Shown here piece after piece: positions 8,693-16,147 of a stretch of 25,519 bases of DNA (position 1 is its first letter; each line of letters begins with the position of its first letter). A program made the position numbers and the translations under genes. Location of the stretch: assembly GCA_964534765.1 (NCBI GenBank), contig CAZHRJ010000030.1, positions 1 through 25,519 on the forward strand, read 5' to 3'. A model generated the notes under the pieces. It saw only the letters and a program-made list of their open reading frames with translations. It was not told where the DNA came from and did no database searches. The DNA comes from CAZHRJ01 sp964534765 (lineage in GTDB: Bacteria; Lindowbacteria; 2-12-FULL-62-27).

Positions 8693-10195
8693 TCACCTGG
8701 CCGCCGGGCGACTGCGGCCGGATCGCAACGCCTCCCGCGCGATCTGCCGGTCGTCAAAAGGATATTTGGTAGTCCCGATGATCTGATAATCCTCATGCCC
8801 CTTGCCCGCGATCGCGACCACGTCCCGGGGCCGGGCAAGACCACACGCCATCCGAATCGCGCTCCTCCGGTCGGGTTCGATCACGTACCTCGCGCCGGAC
8901 CGACCGCTGAGGCCCGGTTGGATCTCTCGAATGATCGACATCGGAGGTTCCGTCCGCGGATTGTCCGACGTGACCACTGTGAAATCCGCCAGGGAGGTTG
9001 CGATGCGGCCCATCTTCGGACGTTTCGTCCGGTCCCGGTCTCCGCCGCATCCAAAGACGCAGATGAGCCGTCTGGGATGAAGGCGCCTGCAGGCTCCCAG
9101 CAATTTTTCCAGGGCGTCCGGGGTGTGGGCATAGTCGACCAGCACCACAAATTTCCGGCCACCGTCCACCCGCTCCATCCGGCCCGGAGGCGCAGGGGCG
9201 TTCTCGAGCGCGCGGGCGAATGACCGGACGGTGTCCGGGTTGGAGCATGCGGCAAGAGCCGCGACTGCGTTCGAGAGATTGTAATCGCCGATCAATCTCA
9301 ATCGAAGCGAGAGCGGCCGGCCGAACGCCATCAGGCGCGAGCGTGTGCCGCGAAGTCCGCTTGTCGAGGACAGAATTCTGATCCCGGCGCCCGGCCGTCT
9401 GCCGTACGTCACCACCGGCCGACCGAGGCGCCGAAGCTGCGCGGCCAGACGGCGGCCGAACGGGTCGTCCGTATTGATCACGGCCTGCCGGTATCCATAC
9501 TCGATGAACAATCGCCTCTTCGCCTCAAAATAGTCCTCCATCGTTTTGTGATAATCCAGATGATCCTGCGTCAAATTCGTAAATATCACCGTGTCGAAAC
9601 TCAAACCCCACACCCGCCGCTGATCCAGCGAGTGCGATGAAACCTCGCATACCGCCGTTTCACATCCGGCCGACAGCGCCCGGGCGAAAAATTCGTTCAT
9701 CTTCAGCGCGTCCGGCGTCGTCAGGGACGAAGCCACCGGCGGCCGGCCGGGGATTTCCTCGCTGACCGTTCCAAGCAGAGCCGCCCGGCCGCCGGACCGA
9801 TAGAGCAGATGGCGGATCAAATACGTCGTCGTCGTCTTGCCGTTTGTCCCCGTGACGCCATACACCCGAATCCGCCGTGTCGGGCCGCCATGGAACCGGG
9901 ACGCCAGAACGCCAAGCGCCCTGGCCGAGTCCGTCACGCGGACGCGAATCGTTTTCCGCAGACTCGCCGACCGTACCGGCCGATCCACCAGAACACCTCT
10001 TGCTCCGCGGCGCACGGCCTCCTCGGCAAACCGCAGGCCGTCGGCGGCGCGGCCCCGAATCGCCGCGAAGAGACAGCCGCGGGTGGCCTTGCGCGAATCG
10101 GCGCACACACGGGATACATGAACAGGGCGACCGGACCACCCGGCAACGGAAACCAGCAGGTTTCCCGACTGGAGGGACTCCAGTACAGTCTTCAA
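8693..10195 (-). CDS. murE: UDP-MurNAc-L-Ala-D-Glu:meso-DAP ligase MurE
   Basis: A 500-residue Mur ligase that adds the third stem-peptide residue. Motifs include CADSRKATRGCLFAAIRG, the P-loop GTNGKTTTT (from residue 116), SSHSLDQRRVWGL, TNLTQDHLDYHKTMEDYFEAK, VDYAHTPDALEKLL and FGCGGDRDRTKRPKMG. DNPR at residues 411-414 and GKGHEDYQ near the end are the signature of meso-diaminopimelate specificity, so a DAP-type wall is predicted. The start is TTG at 10195, the only plausible one in frame, and has no good ribosome binding site. Sixty-nine bases separate it from ftsL, where ftsI would normally sit. Confidence 0.96.
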   Translation of the reverse strand: MKTVLESLQSGNLLVSVAGWSGRPVHVSRVCADSRKATRGCLFAAIRGRAADGLRFAEEAVRRGARGVLVDRPVRSASLRKTIRVRVTDSARALGVLASRFHGGPTRRIRVYGVTGTNGKTTTTYLIRHLLYRSGGRAALLGTVSEEIPGRPPVASSLTTPDALKMNEFFARALSAGCETAVCEVSSHSLDQRRVWGLSFDTVIFTNLTQDHLDYHKTMEDYFEAKRRLFIEYGYRQAVINTDDPFGRRLAAQLRRLGRPVVTYGRRPGAGIRILSSTSGLRGTRSRLMAFGRPLSLRLRLIGDYNLSNAVAALAACSNPDTVRSFARALENAPAPPGRMERVDGGRKFVVLVDYAHTPDALEKLLGACRRLHPRRLICVFGCGGDRDRTKRPKMGRIATSLADFTVVTSDNPRTEPPMSIIREIQPGLSGRSGARYVIEPDRRSAIRMACGLARPRDVVAIAGKGHEDYQIIGTTKYPFDDRQIAREALRSGRSRPAAR

Positions 10196-10264
10196 AGGAA
10201 GTCTGACTTGTTGAATTGGAAAATCCCCCCTCAGTCCACCGAACCTGAAAACCGACGGTCCGCG

Positions 10265-10642
10265 TTACGGTCTCCCCTTTGGACTCTGTTGCTTGTCCGC
10301 CGAGGTCAATCCAATCTCAGTTGCCGCCAGCGACTCCAGGCGCTGGGGACTTTCCAAGACCGTGATCCGCATTCGAAGACGTGTCAGTTCGCTTTCCATT
10401 TCGACTTTCCGTCGAGCCAGTGTCCATATCTCAAGGCTCCGGGATTTCTGCCGGGTCCGGATGTAAACCTCCGAAAACAGGAGGAGACACCCCAGGGCCA
10501 CATAGATCAGCCCCTCCACCAACAGATGGAACCGCCGGACCGTTTCCGCCGATACCGGCGGCGGCGCTGAAGATGGCGCCCGGCGTTTTTCCCGAACGAC
10601 GGTAGTCCTGTGCCACACCAACGACTGAATTTTGTTCTGCAT
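10265..10642 (-). CDS. ftsL: FtsL-like cell division protein
   Basis: A small bitopic protein of 125 residues. It has a basic, Pro/Ala-rich cytoplasmic part, one membrane segment near residues 41-59 (LLVEGLIYVALGCLLLFSEV), and then a short heptad-like helix ending LESLAATEIGLTSADKQQ. This layout and the position just after rsmH identify FtsL, which forms a complex with FtsB and FtsQ. FtsL sequences are poorly conserved, so the call rests mainly on topology and context. It starts at an ATG 38 bases after the rsmH stop. Confidence 0.83.
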   Translation of the reverse strand: MQNKIQSLVWHRTTVVREKRRAPSSAPPPVSAETVRRFHLLVEGLIYVALGCLLLFSEVYIRTRQKSRSLEIWTLARRKVEMESELTRLRMRITVLESPQRLESLAATEIGLTSADKQQSPKGRP

Positions 10643-10680
10643 CGTCTGCTGCGTCTGTCCTGACAGCGCCGGCGCGATGG

Positions 10681-11646
10681 TTATCGCGAGATTTTCTCCG
10701 GCGCCTGAATTTTTTCCAGAACCAGAAGCGTCGCGCTTCTGGCCGATGGATTCCTCTTCACCTCACCTTCCGAAGGATGAATCCCCTTTCTATCCACCCA
10801 CCGCATGCTTGGCCGGCGGCCGCACCGACAAACCGGGAAGCGAGGCGGACAGACACACCCTTTGACTTCCGCATCCCCGGCCAGCCGCACCAGCCGTTCC
10901 TCCTCCCACGTATAGGTCAAAATGGCCAACCGGCCGCCCGGCGCCAGAATCAACGCCGATTCGGATACCAGCGCGGCCAAATCCTTGAGTTCCCCCGTCA
11001 CCGCCTCCCGAAGCGCCCGAAACACCTTAGTCGCTGGATGGCTTCGCCCAGAAGCCGCACGCTCGGTGTGTCGAACCGCGTCGGCAACAATTCCAGCCAG
11101 ATCCGATGTCCGGCGAATCGACTTTTCCTTCCGCGCCCGGACCAGCGCTCTGGCGATCTTCCGGCCGGCGCGTTCGCCGGCAGACAGAAAACATGCCGCA
11201 AGCTCATCCTCCCGCCAACCGTTCACCAAATCCGCCGCGGTTGGCCCTTCCGGGTCCAATCGCATGTCGAGCGGGCCGTCCACAAACGAGAAACCCCATT
11301 CGGGCGTTTGATAATGCCGTGTCGACAACCCAAGGTCCGCCAGGATTGCGGAAGCCCAATCGTGTCCGAGCGTTTTCAGAATCCTGGCCGAATTTCTGAA
11401 ATTGCCTTCCACAACCGTCAGGCGCGGATCTCTCAGCGTCAGCGCCGACAGCATCCGGTGATCTCTCTCGATCCCGATCAACCGGCCGGCCGCCGGCAGG
11501 CGCTCCAAAATCTCCCGGGCATGACCTCCTTCCCCGAGCGTCGCATCAACGACGACCGGGTCGTCCTCAAGTCGGCCGAGGCCGAGGGCGTCGACACTTT
11601 CTTTTAAAAGAACCGGAATGTGCGATTGGGATTGCGAAGGTCTCAA
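10681..11646 (-). CDS. rsmH: 16S rRNA (cytosine(1402)-N4)-methyltransferase RsmH
   Basis: An S-adenosylmethionine-dependent methyltransferase of 321 residues that modifies C1402 in the ribosomal P site. It shows SHIPVLLKESVDAL, the SAM loop VDATLGEGGHAREIL, ADLGLSTRHYQTPEWGFSF, LDMRLDP, RALREAVTGEL, and the typical C-terminus with CVCPPRFPVC and PSEGEVKRNPSARSATL. The start is TTG at 11646. It overlaps the stop of a 39-codon ORF as TTGA, the same kind of coupling seen through the rest of the operon, and no other in-frame start exists nearby. The TTG itself has a weak ribosome binding site. Confidence 0.95.
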   Translation of the reverse strand: MRPSQSQSHIPVLLKESVDALGLGRLEDDPVVVDATLGEGGHAREILERLPAAGRLIGIERDHRMLSALTLRDPRLTVVEGNFRNSARILKTLGHDWASAILADLGLSTRHYQTPEWGFSFVDGPLDMRLDPEGPTAADLVNGWREDELAACFLSAGERAGRKIARALVRARKEKSIRRTSDLAGIVADAVRHTERAASGRSHPATKVFRALREAVTGELKDLAALVSESALILAPGGRLAILTYTWEEERLVRLAGDAEVKGCVCPPRFPVCRCGRRPSMRWVDRKGIHPSEGEVKRNPSARSATLLVLEKIQAPEKISR

Positions 11647-11762
11647 GACGCGAGCAGGTTCCCATATTCCCCCTCTCGGTATCTGTTGACGTTTCGTGGC
11701 CGCCCCCCTTTCCCTTTTCCGGACCGCCAGACGTTACGGACCCGCGGGCGGGCGCCATCCAT
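11643..11762 (-). CDS. Possible 39-residue basic small protein between mraZ and rsmH
   Basis: A 39-codon ORF begins 25 bases after the mraZ stop. Its ATG is preceded by GAGGAAGG at a spacing of six bases, one of the better ribosome binding sites in the operon. The stop overlaps the rsmH start as TTGA. The product is strongly basic (eight Arg and two Lys) and Gly-rich, has no membrane segment, and resembles no family I know. It could be a small protein, or a leader whose translation delivers ribosomes to the poorly served rsmH TTG start. I cannot tell these apart from sequence alone. Confidence 0.45.
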   Translation of the reverse strand: MDGARPRVRNVWRSGKGKGGRPRNVNRYREGEYGNLLAS

Positions 11763-11787
11763 CACACACCTTCCTCTTTTCTTATCG

Positions 11788-12285
11788 TCAGACCGCCGTC
11801 GAGCCTGAACGGGAAATTTTATCGGCGATCTCGTCAAACTCCTGCTGCATATTTTCTGAAAACTCCGCCCACGCCTCCTCTTTCCATATCTCAATGTGAT
11901 CCATCGCCCCGATGACCGTAACCCGGCGTGGCGCGGCCGGCCGGCGGCCAAGGCGCAGATGTCCGTCAAGAAAATCCTTCGGGATCAGCAGCCGGCCCTG
12001 GCGGTCCACCTCGACCGTCTGAGCCTTGCTGGCCAGCATCCGCTTCAGAAACCGGATGTCTCTCGACAGCTCACTGCGGCTCTCGATCTCCTTCCTCACA
12101 AACGCGGCCCACTGGGACTTCGGAAACAGGTACAGACACTTCTCAAATCCCAGCGTCATGACCAGTTCCCCGTCCCTGACACTCCCGGCCGATCGAATCG
12201 ACTCCTCCAGCCGGGCTTTTAATTTTGACGGAACGAGAAACCTCCCCTTGGCATCCACCTCCCGCAAATAGGTTCCGAGGTACAT
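11788..12285 (-). CDS. mraZ: Transcriptional regulator MraZ
   Basis: A 165-residue AbrB-fold regulator that binds repeats upstream of its own operon. The protein contains two copies of the swapped-hairpin motif, DAKGRFLVPSKLK near residue 11 and DRQGRLLIPKDFL near residue 90. I chose the ATG at 12285, giving MYLGTYLREVDAKGR, the normal family N-terminus. GGAGG lies eight bases upstream. A GTG at 12300 in the same frame would add five residues but has no such site. It is the first gene of the dcw operon and has its own promoter and operator boxes. Confidence 0.95.
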   Translation of the reverse strand: MYLGTYLREVDAKGRFLVPSKLKARLEESIRSAGSVRDGELVMTLGFEKCLYLFPKSQWAAFVRKEIESRSELSRDIRFLKRMLASKAQTVEVDRQGRLLIPKDFLDGHLRLGRRPAAPRRVTVIGAMDHIEIWKEEAWAEFSENMQQEFDEIADKISRSGSTAV

Positions 12286-12286
12286 T

Positions 12287-12314
12287 CCACTTTCCTCCAC
12301 TTTCCTACCACTGG
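12287..12314 (-). promoter_or_regulatory. Triple MraZ-type operator boxes
   Basis: On the minus strand the leader of mraZ has AAAGTGG twice, 10 bases apart, and a third degenerate copy (CCAGTGG) 11 bases further upstream. Tandem AAAGTG[T/G] boxes about one helical turn apart are the published MraZ site in Mollicutes, and E. coli MraZ binds related TGGGN repeats. The boxes lie between the -10 element and the start codon and enclose the ribosome binding site. Autoregulation by MraZ is the natural inference. Confidence 0.75.
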
Positions 12315-12320
12315 GCGCGA

Positions 12321-12349
12321 ATGCTAAGTCCGGCGGGTCGCTGTGTCAA
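12321..12349 (-). promoter_or_regulatory. Sigma-70-type promoter of the mraZ (dcw) operon
   Basis: The minus strand reads TTGACA at 12349-12344, a 17-base spacer, then TAGCAT at 12326-12321. The -35 matches the consensus fully and the -10 matches four of six positions. Transcription would start near 12314, about 29 bases before the mraZ ATG and right at the upstream MraZ box. Confidence 0.72.
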
Positions 12350-12401
12350 GCACTATTTGAAAATTATTTGAGAAGGGAGCGGTGAAGAAAAAAGCGGACG
12401 G

Positions 12402-12701
12402 TCAAGCCGCAGGCATCCGGATTCGGGCGCGATGCACTTTCGACTCGAGCGGTCGCCCTGCCTTGAATGTCAGAGCCAGACGGTCGGACACCAGGATCAG
12501 GCTGCCGGTCCGGAAATTGTAACCCGGATGCGCGGGGCGCCGGACGGCTTGAAATGTCCCCAGCCCTCGAAATTCCAGACGGGTGGAGACGAGGGCTTCG
12601 GTTGCGATGGCCGAGAGGACCGCCCGAAGGATCCGGCGGGCGTCGGTGCGCGGGATCGACAGCCGATTGGACAACCGGTTCGAAATGTCCGTCGCCGTCA
12701 T
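12402..12701 (-). CDS. Divergent HU/IHF-family DNA-binding protein
   Basis: A 99-residue basic protein. The first half is helical (DISNRLSNRLSIPRTDARRI). It is followed by the family core LEFRGLGTFQAVRRPAHPGY, the arm NFRTGSLILVSDRLALTF, and KAGRPLESKV, which align with the HU sequence GFGTF...RNPxTGE...FKAGKxLK. It differs from housekeeping HU in the arm and helix 1. The ATG overlaps the stop of the upstream solute-binding-type gene as ATGA, so it is the last gene of a four-gene operon and not part of the mraZ unit. A nucleoid protein tied this way to a secreted protein is odd. Its role is unknown. Confidence 0.8.
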   Translation of the reverse strand: MTATDISNRLSNRLSIPRTDARRILRAVLSAIATEALVSTRLEFRGLGTFQAVRRPAHPGYNFRTGSLILVSDRLALTFKAGRPLESKVHRARIRMPAA

Positions 12702-14926
12702 TTAAGCCGGATGGAGGAAAAAAACTTTCGCGAAAACGCCGACGGGCCGAATTCAGACACGCGATTTCCATGGGCCATCCGGCGGGACAGCCAGAAGAGA
12801 GGCAGAACGGGCAATTCGGAGTGGATCAAATCCAAGCCCGCGCCGACATCGCCCGATTCGCTCAGGAGCGCGTCGACCAGGGAACTTCGATATCCCCAGA
12901 GGTTGTCCTTGCCCGAAGAGGTAAATTGCTTTTCCATCCACAGCCGGTATGGCGGCGCGGGGACGGAGGTTACGAGCGTCAGATCATAATCACCCACCTC
13001 CAACCGGCTCGCATACGTTCTCCACGGAACACCCTGCAACTCGATCGCAACTTTGACTGCCGCCAGATCGGACCGGATGGCGGCGGCGATGAGGCCGTAG
13101 TGGGTCTCCTCGATCGGATACATCAGCCCGAGTTTGACTGTGTCTCCCCATTCCCGGGCGATCGACTGGGCCGCGCTGAGCGACCGATCGGGCAGTTTGA
13201 CAAACACCGGCGTGAATCCCTTCGCGGCGGGCGGCAGAAGCCCGTCCGCCAGTTCGCCCCGCTGGTTGAGCGACATTCCGAGCATGGCCTTCCGGTCCAG
13301 CGACAGGGCAATCATTTTTCGAAATCGAACGTTGGACACCGGCGGGCGGCGAAGATTAAACGCGAGGAGAACGAGTTCCTCCGGAGGACTGTGAACAACC
13401 TTGTACGGGGATTGAGGACCAAATTTCAAATATTCCTCGTCGGGCACATCGTAAATATCCACTTCACCGATCCCGAAGCCCTCGGATCGTTTTTTGGGAT
13501 TGCGCTCGACATAAAAGATCACTTTCGGTGGAGCGCCGGCCCATATGCCGCTGGTGAGGGCGGACGATGTTTTTTCCAGGACGATCAGGCGGCTTGTGTC
13601 GGCGAGGATCCTGTATGGGCCGAGGCCGTTTCTGAGCGGTTCCATCCGGTCGTCGATCAGCCGGAAGTGGGGGTCCATCAATCTTTCCCGGACATCCGGT
13701 TTCGGTTTGTCCATCGACAACACAATCTCGCTGTCCGACGGCGCCGACCAGCGGGTCGGGCCCAGAAGCGCCAGGCCCGGCGGGGCCTGACTGCGGCCGG
13801 TCATGAGATCAACGACTTCGGGCGCGGTCACCACCACGCCGAAAGGAGACGTCGGATCGGGCGGAAGAACAATGCGGTACTGTCCGGCGGTGTCCTCGAT
13901 CCACTCCAACGCCAGCTCTGGCAGGGTCGGCGCCACGAGTTCCGCGAAAATCGCGTCACCCGGCGTCTTCGGCGGCCACTTCCGGCGCACACTGGTGGAC
14001 AGGTACAGTCTCACGGCGTCGGTCAGCAGTTCGGGAGATATCTGAGCGGATACCGCAACGGATGATGGCGCCGCCTTCTCCGGCACGGCTTCGATCCCGT
14101 CGGATGAGAGCGCTTCCGGGCGATGTCCGGGAGCGATGGGCACAAAAGCGGCGAGAGTCCTGACGTCGTACGATCGCGCGAATCGAATATCCCGCAACGA
14201 CAGATCAAACAGCGCGATCCCGACGATGAGTTGATCCGGCGCGCCGGGTTTCGGCAGAAGGCGCCCGATGAGGAGTACCCCGTCGGTGTCAAACTGGCGA
14301 AGAGATGATATCAGCGGCAGACCCGAAGCGTCGATCTCGGACGGCATTAGCGGCGCGTCCACCAATGAAAATCCGCGGCTCTTCAACTGGTACATCACCA
14401 GACTCCGCAAAATCCTGCCCCGGCCGTCCTGCTGGGGCAGGCCCGCGCCCTCGTCGACATAAAAGGGCGGTATGCGAACCAGCGGCCGGTCCAGTTGGAC
14501 AATCGCCGCGTCACCCCGACCCACTTCCTGCTTCATCTCCGGCCCCTCAATCTGAACCCACGCCGTCCGGTCGTGGACCGCCGTGACCCGGCCCCGGCCG
14601 ACCTCGACGCTCTCTCGTCCCAGAACCTGGGGCGGACTGTCATCCGAGAGAATCATGGATCCATCCCGGTGAAAAACAACCGATTGGCCCGGCCGGATCG
14701 CCGACAGATCCCCCATCAGATACGCGCGGGTCCCGCCCTTGCCAACGTACGCTACTTTCGCCTCCGACGTCAGAAGACTGCCGCGGATTTCATCCGAAAT
14801 TTTTGCCGCCAACCGCTCCATGTCTTCCGGAGGATCGGCCCACGAGGAAACGCTCAGGCACAGGATTGCGAACGCCAGTGAAGGAAGACAAACCATATCG
14901 GGGGAGCGTATCAAGAATTTCCACAT
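12698..14926 (-). CDS. Secreted protein with C-terminal family 5 solute-binding domain
   Basis: A 742-residue protein. A signal peptide (residues 1 to about 30, hydrophobic core LPSLAFAILCLSVSSWA) leads into a beta-rich N-terminal part. That part includes VGRGRVTAVHDRTAWVQIEG and a FlgO/FlgT-like stretch, RILRSLVMYQLKSRGFSLVD; this second resemblance is weak. From about residue 430 it resembles SBP_bac_5 peptide-binding proteins: PLRNGLGPYRI, LLAFNLRRPPVSNVRFRKMI, ALSLDRKAML and DYDLTLVTSV. The usual N-terminal lobe of that fold is short or replaced. The ATG shares one base with the upstream stop (TGATG). No permease or ATPase genes are nearby, so it may be a sensor or an envelope factor and not a transporter part. 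Confidence 0.68.
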   Translation of the reverse strand: MWKFLIRSPDMVCLPSLAFAILCLSVSSWADPPEDMERLAAKISDEIRGSLLTSEAKVAYVGKGGTRAYLMGDLSAIRPGQSVVFHRDGSMILSDDSPPQVLGRESVEVGRGRVTAVHDRTAWVQIEGPEMKQEVGRGDAAIVQLDRPLVRIPPFYVDEGAGLPQQDGRGRILRSLVMYQLKSRGFSLVDAPLMPSEIDASGLPLISSLRQFDTDGVLLIGRLLPKPGAPDQLIVGIALFDLSLRDIRFARSYDVRTLAAFVPIAPGHRPEALSSDGIEAVPEKAAPSSVAVSAQISPELLTDAVRLYLSTSVRRKWPPKTPGDAIFAELVAPTLPELALEWIEDTAGQYRIVLPPDPTSPFGVVVTAPEVVDLMTGRSQAPPGLALLGPTRWSAPSDSEIVLSMDKPKPDVRERLMDPHFRLIDDRMEPLRNGLGPYRILADTSRLIVLEKTSSALTSGIWAGAPPKVIFYVERNPKKRSEGFGIGEVDIYDVPDEEYLKFGPQSPYKVVHSPPEELVLLAFNLRRPPVSNVRFRKMIALSLDRKAMLGMSLNQRGELADGLLPPAAKGFTPVFVKLPDRSLSAAQSIAREWGDTVKLGLMYPIEETHYGLIAAAIRSDLAAVKVAIELQGVPWRTYASRLEVGDYDLTLVTSVPAPPYRLWMEKQFTSSGKDNLWGYRSSLVDALLSESGDVGAGLDLIHSELPVLPLFWLSRRMAHGNRVSEFGPSAFSRKFFSSIRLK

Positions 14927-15093
14927 CAACGCAAATCCTCCGGAGTGTAAAACCGCCCTGACGCGCCATAGGGACGTCCACGGCCTTTGACCAGTATCCT
15001 CACCAGAAGGCGGTGCAGCCACCAGCCCACAAAGGGCAGCCGGCCAAAGATCATCAGAAATATCCGGAACACGATAAGCCGCGCCGGCGTCAC
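14926..15093 (-). CDS. 55-residue membrane protein, unknown function
   Basis: A short ORF with a GTG start. The start overlaps the stop of the upstream gene as GTGA, and the stop overlaps the ATG of the downstream gene as TGATG, which makes it very likely to be translated. The product has one amphipathic or membrane helix (LIVFRIFLMIFGRLPFVGWW followed by LHRLLVRILV) and a basic, Tyr/Gly-containing tail ending FYTPEDLR. It is not a recognised family. It may anchor or assist the neighbouring exported protein; this is inference from coupling only. Confidence 0.6.
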   Translation of the reverse strand: MTPARLIVFRIFLMIFGRLPFVGWWLHRLLVRILVKGRGRPYGASGRFYTPEDLR

Positions 15094-16031
15094 CGGCCCG
15101 CTCCGGACTGGGATGACAGTTCCACGGCGGAGCGGAGATAATCCGCGGCGAATGGAGCGGCATACCGGTCGTCCATCCAGGAGGGCCGCAGGATTCGGTC
15201 CGATGTCACGCCCATCGATATTTTGTGAATGGACTCGTCCCCCGCCCACGCCAGGGCGAAGGGATAAAAAAACCGCGTGGAGCGGGATTGTTCCGCGTAG
15301 GAGTAGGCGCCGTCCTTATCCAGTCTCGATCCCAGCGCCGACGCCTGCGATCGAACCCAATCGCTGAATTGCCGATCTCCAGCCCGCCGCGCGTAGAGGG
15401 CCAGCGCGGAAAGGGTGATGCTGCTGTATCCCACGTCCTCGCCGCCATACTCGATAAAGTACCCCGCGCGATTTTGCCGGGCCCGGATGTCGGCGGCGCG
15501 GGACGCGGCGGCGGCCAGGTAACGGTCGATTCCGAGCAACGTTCCCAGATTCGCCAGGGCGGCCGCGGAGGCCGCGCGCTGGTTGGTCGTATCGAGACCG
15601 TCCCGCCGGCAGAGCCACCGGCCGATCGGCGACAGATCCATCAGCGGCTCCTTGCCCAGCACCACCAGCGTCTCGGTCGCGTGCAGGGTCGAGAAGGCGG
15701 TCGCGCAAAACGAGCGCTCAAACGGATAGGCCTCGTCGAAACTGCCGTCGGCGCGACAAATGCTTTCCCAGTATCGCTCCGCCGCCAGGGCCCAGTCCCG
15801 AACACGTTCCTGCTGATGGAAGGGATTGCGGGGGTGCTGAAACTGAAACGCGAGAGCGAGAAGTTCGGCCGTTTCCTGGAATCGCGCGTTGGGAAAATCG
15901 TGGAATCGGTAGTGCCAGTAATACCGCTCCGCGCAGCCGTAGGTCCGGCTGCGCCGGTCGCGGTCCATGAGGCCCAATACCCGGGGCACCTGCAAAATCG
16001 CCTCCATCCCAAGAATCGCCGCAGCCTCCAA
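15090..16031 (-). CDS. Alpha/alpha-barrel-like (terpenoid cyclase/heparinase-fold) protein
   Basis: A 313-residue protein without signal peptide or membrane segment. It consists of paired helices with repeated motifs such as AERYYWHYRFHDFPNARFQE, DGSFDEAYPFERSFCATAFS and GYFIEYGGEDVGYSSITLSA, a pattern typical of six-hairpin or toroid alpha/alpha enzymes acting on sugars or isoprenoids. No catalytic residues can be assigned. The start chosen is TTG at 16031, which has a perfect AAGGAG eight bases upstream; the frame is open to 16124 but lacks such a site there. It heads the minus-strand operon and faces the ATP-grasp gene across 116 bases. Confidence 0.55.
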   Translation of the reverse strand: MEAAAILGMEAILQVPRVLGLMDRDRRSRTYGCAERYYWHYRFHDFPNARFQETAELLALAFQFQHPRNPFHQQERVRDWALAAERYWESICRADGSFDEAYPFERSFCATAFSTLHATETLVVLGKEPLMDLSPIGRWLCRRDGLDTTNQRAASAAALANLGTLLGIDRYLAAAASRAADIRARQNRAGYFIEYGGEDVGYSSITLSALALYARRAGDRQFSDWVRSQASALGSRLDKDGAYSYAEQSRSTRFFYPFALAWAGDESIHKISMGVTSDRILRPSWMDDRYAAPFAADYLRSAVELSSQSGAGR

Positions 16032-16109
16032 CCGAGTCACTCCTTTTCGTGTCCGTTTCCCTATTCTTATCGGATGGTCGTCAGGGAAAGATGATCCGGG
16101 GAAACTCGC

Positions 16110-16136
16110 TTGCGGCCCCCGCACTGACTTGATAAT
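16110..16136 (+). promoter_or_regulatory. Possible promoter of the ATP-grasp/hydrolase operon
   Basis: TTGCGG at 16110-16115 and GATAAT at 16131-16136 are 15 bases apart. The -10 is five of six to consensus; the -35 and the spacer are poor. Only 11 bases separate the -10 from the ATG at 16148, and no ribosome binding site is seen, so the transcript could be leaderless. The rest of the 16032-16147 interval holds the AAGGAG of the divergent gene. Confidence 0.42.
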
Positions 16137-16147
16137 CTCCTCTCGAA

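Noticed and set aside
7566..8696. Upstream extension of the murD frame across mraY
   Set aside because: The stretch is an out-of-frame reading of mraY, and the ATG at 7565 with ATGA coupling fits the family N-terminus.
10196..10264. Possible remnant of ftsI between ftsL and murE
   Set aside because: The 69 bases show no penicillin-binding motif, and the frame ending at the murE start lacks a start codon.
12350..12401. Possible intrinsic terminator between the HU-like gene and the mraZ promoter
   Set aside because: GCGG and CCGC followed by T residues give only a 4-base stem around a long loop, too weak to call.
12467..14065. 532-codon plus-strand ORF
   Set aside because: Arg/Pro/Gly-rich shadow of the solute-binding-type gene, without domain pattern.
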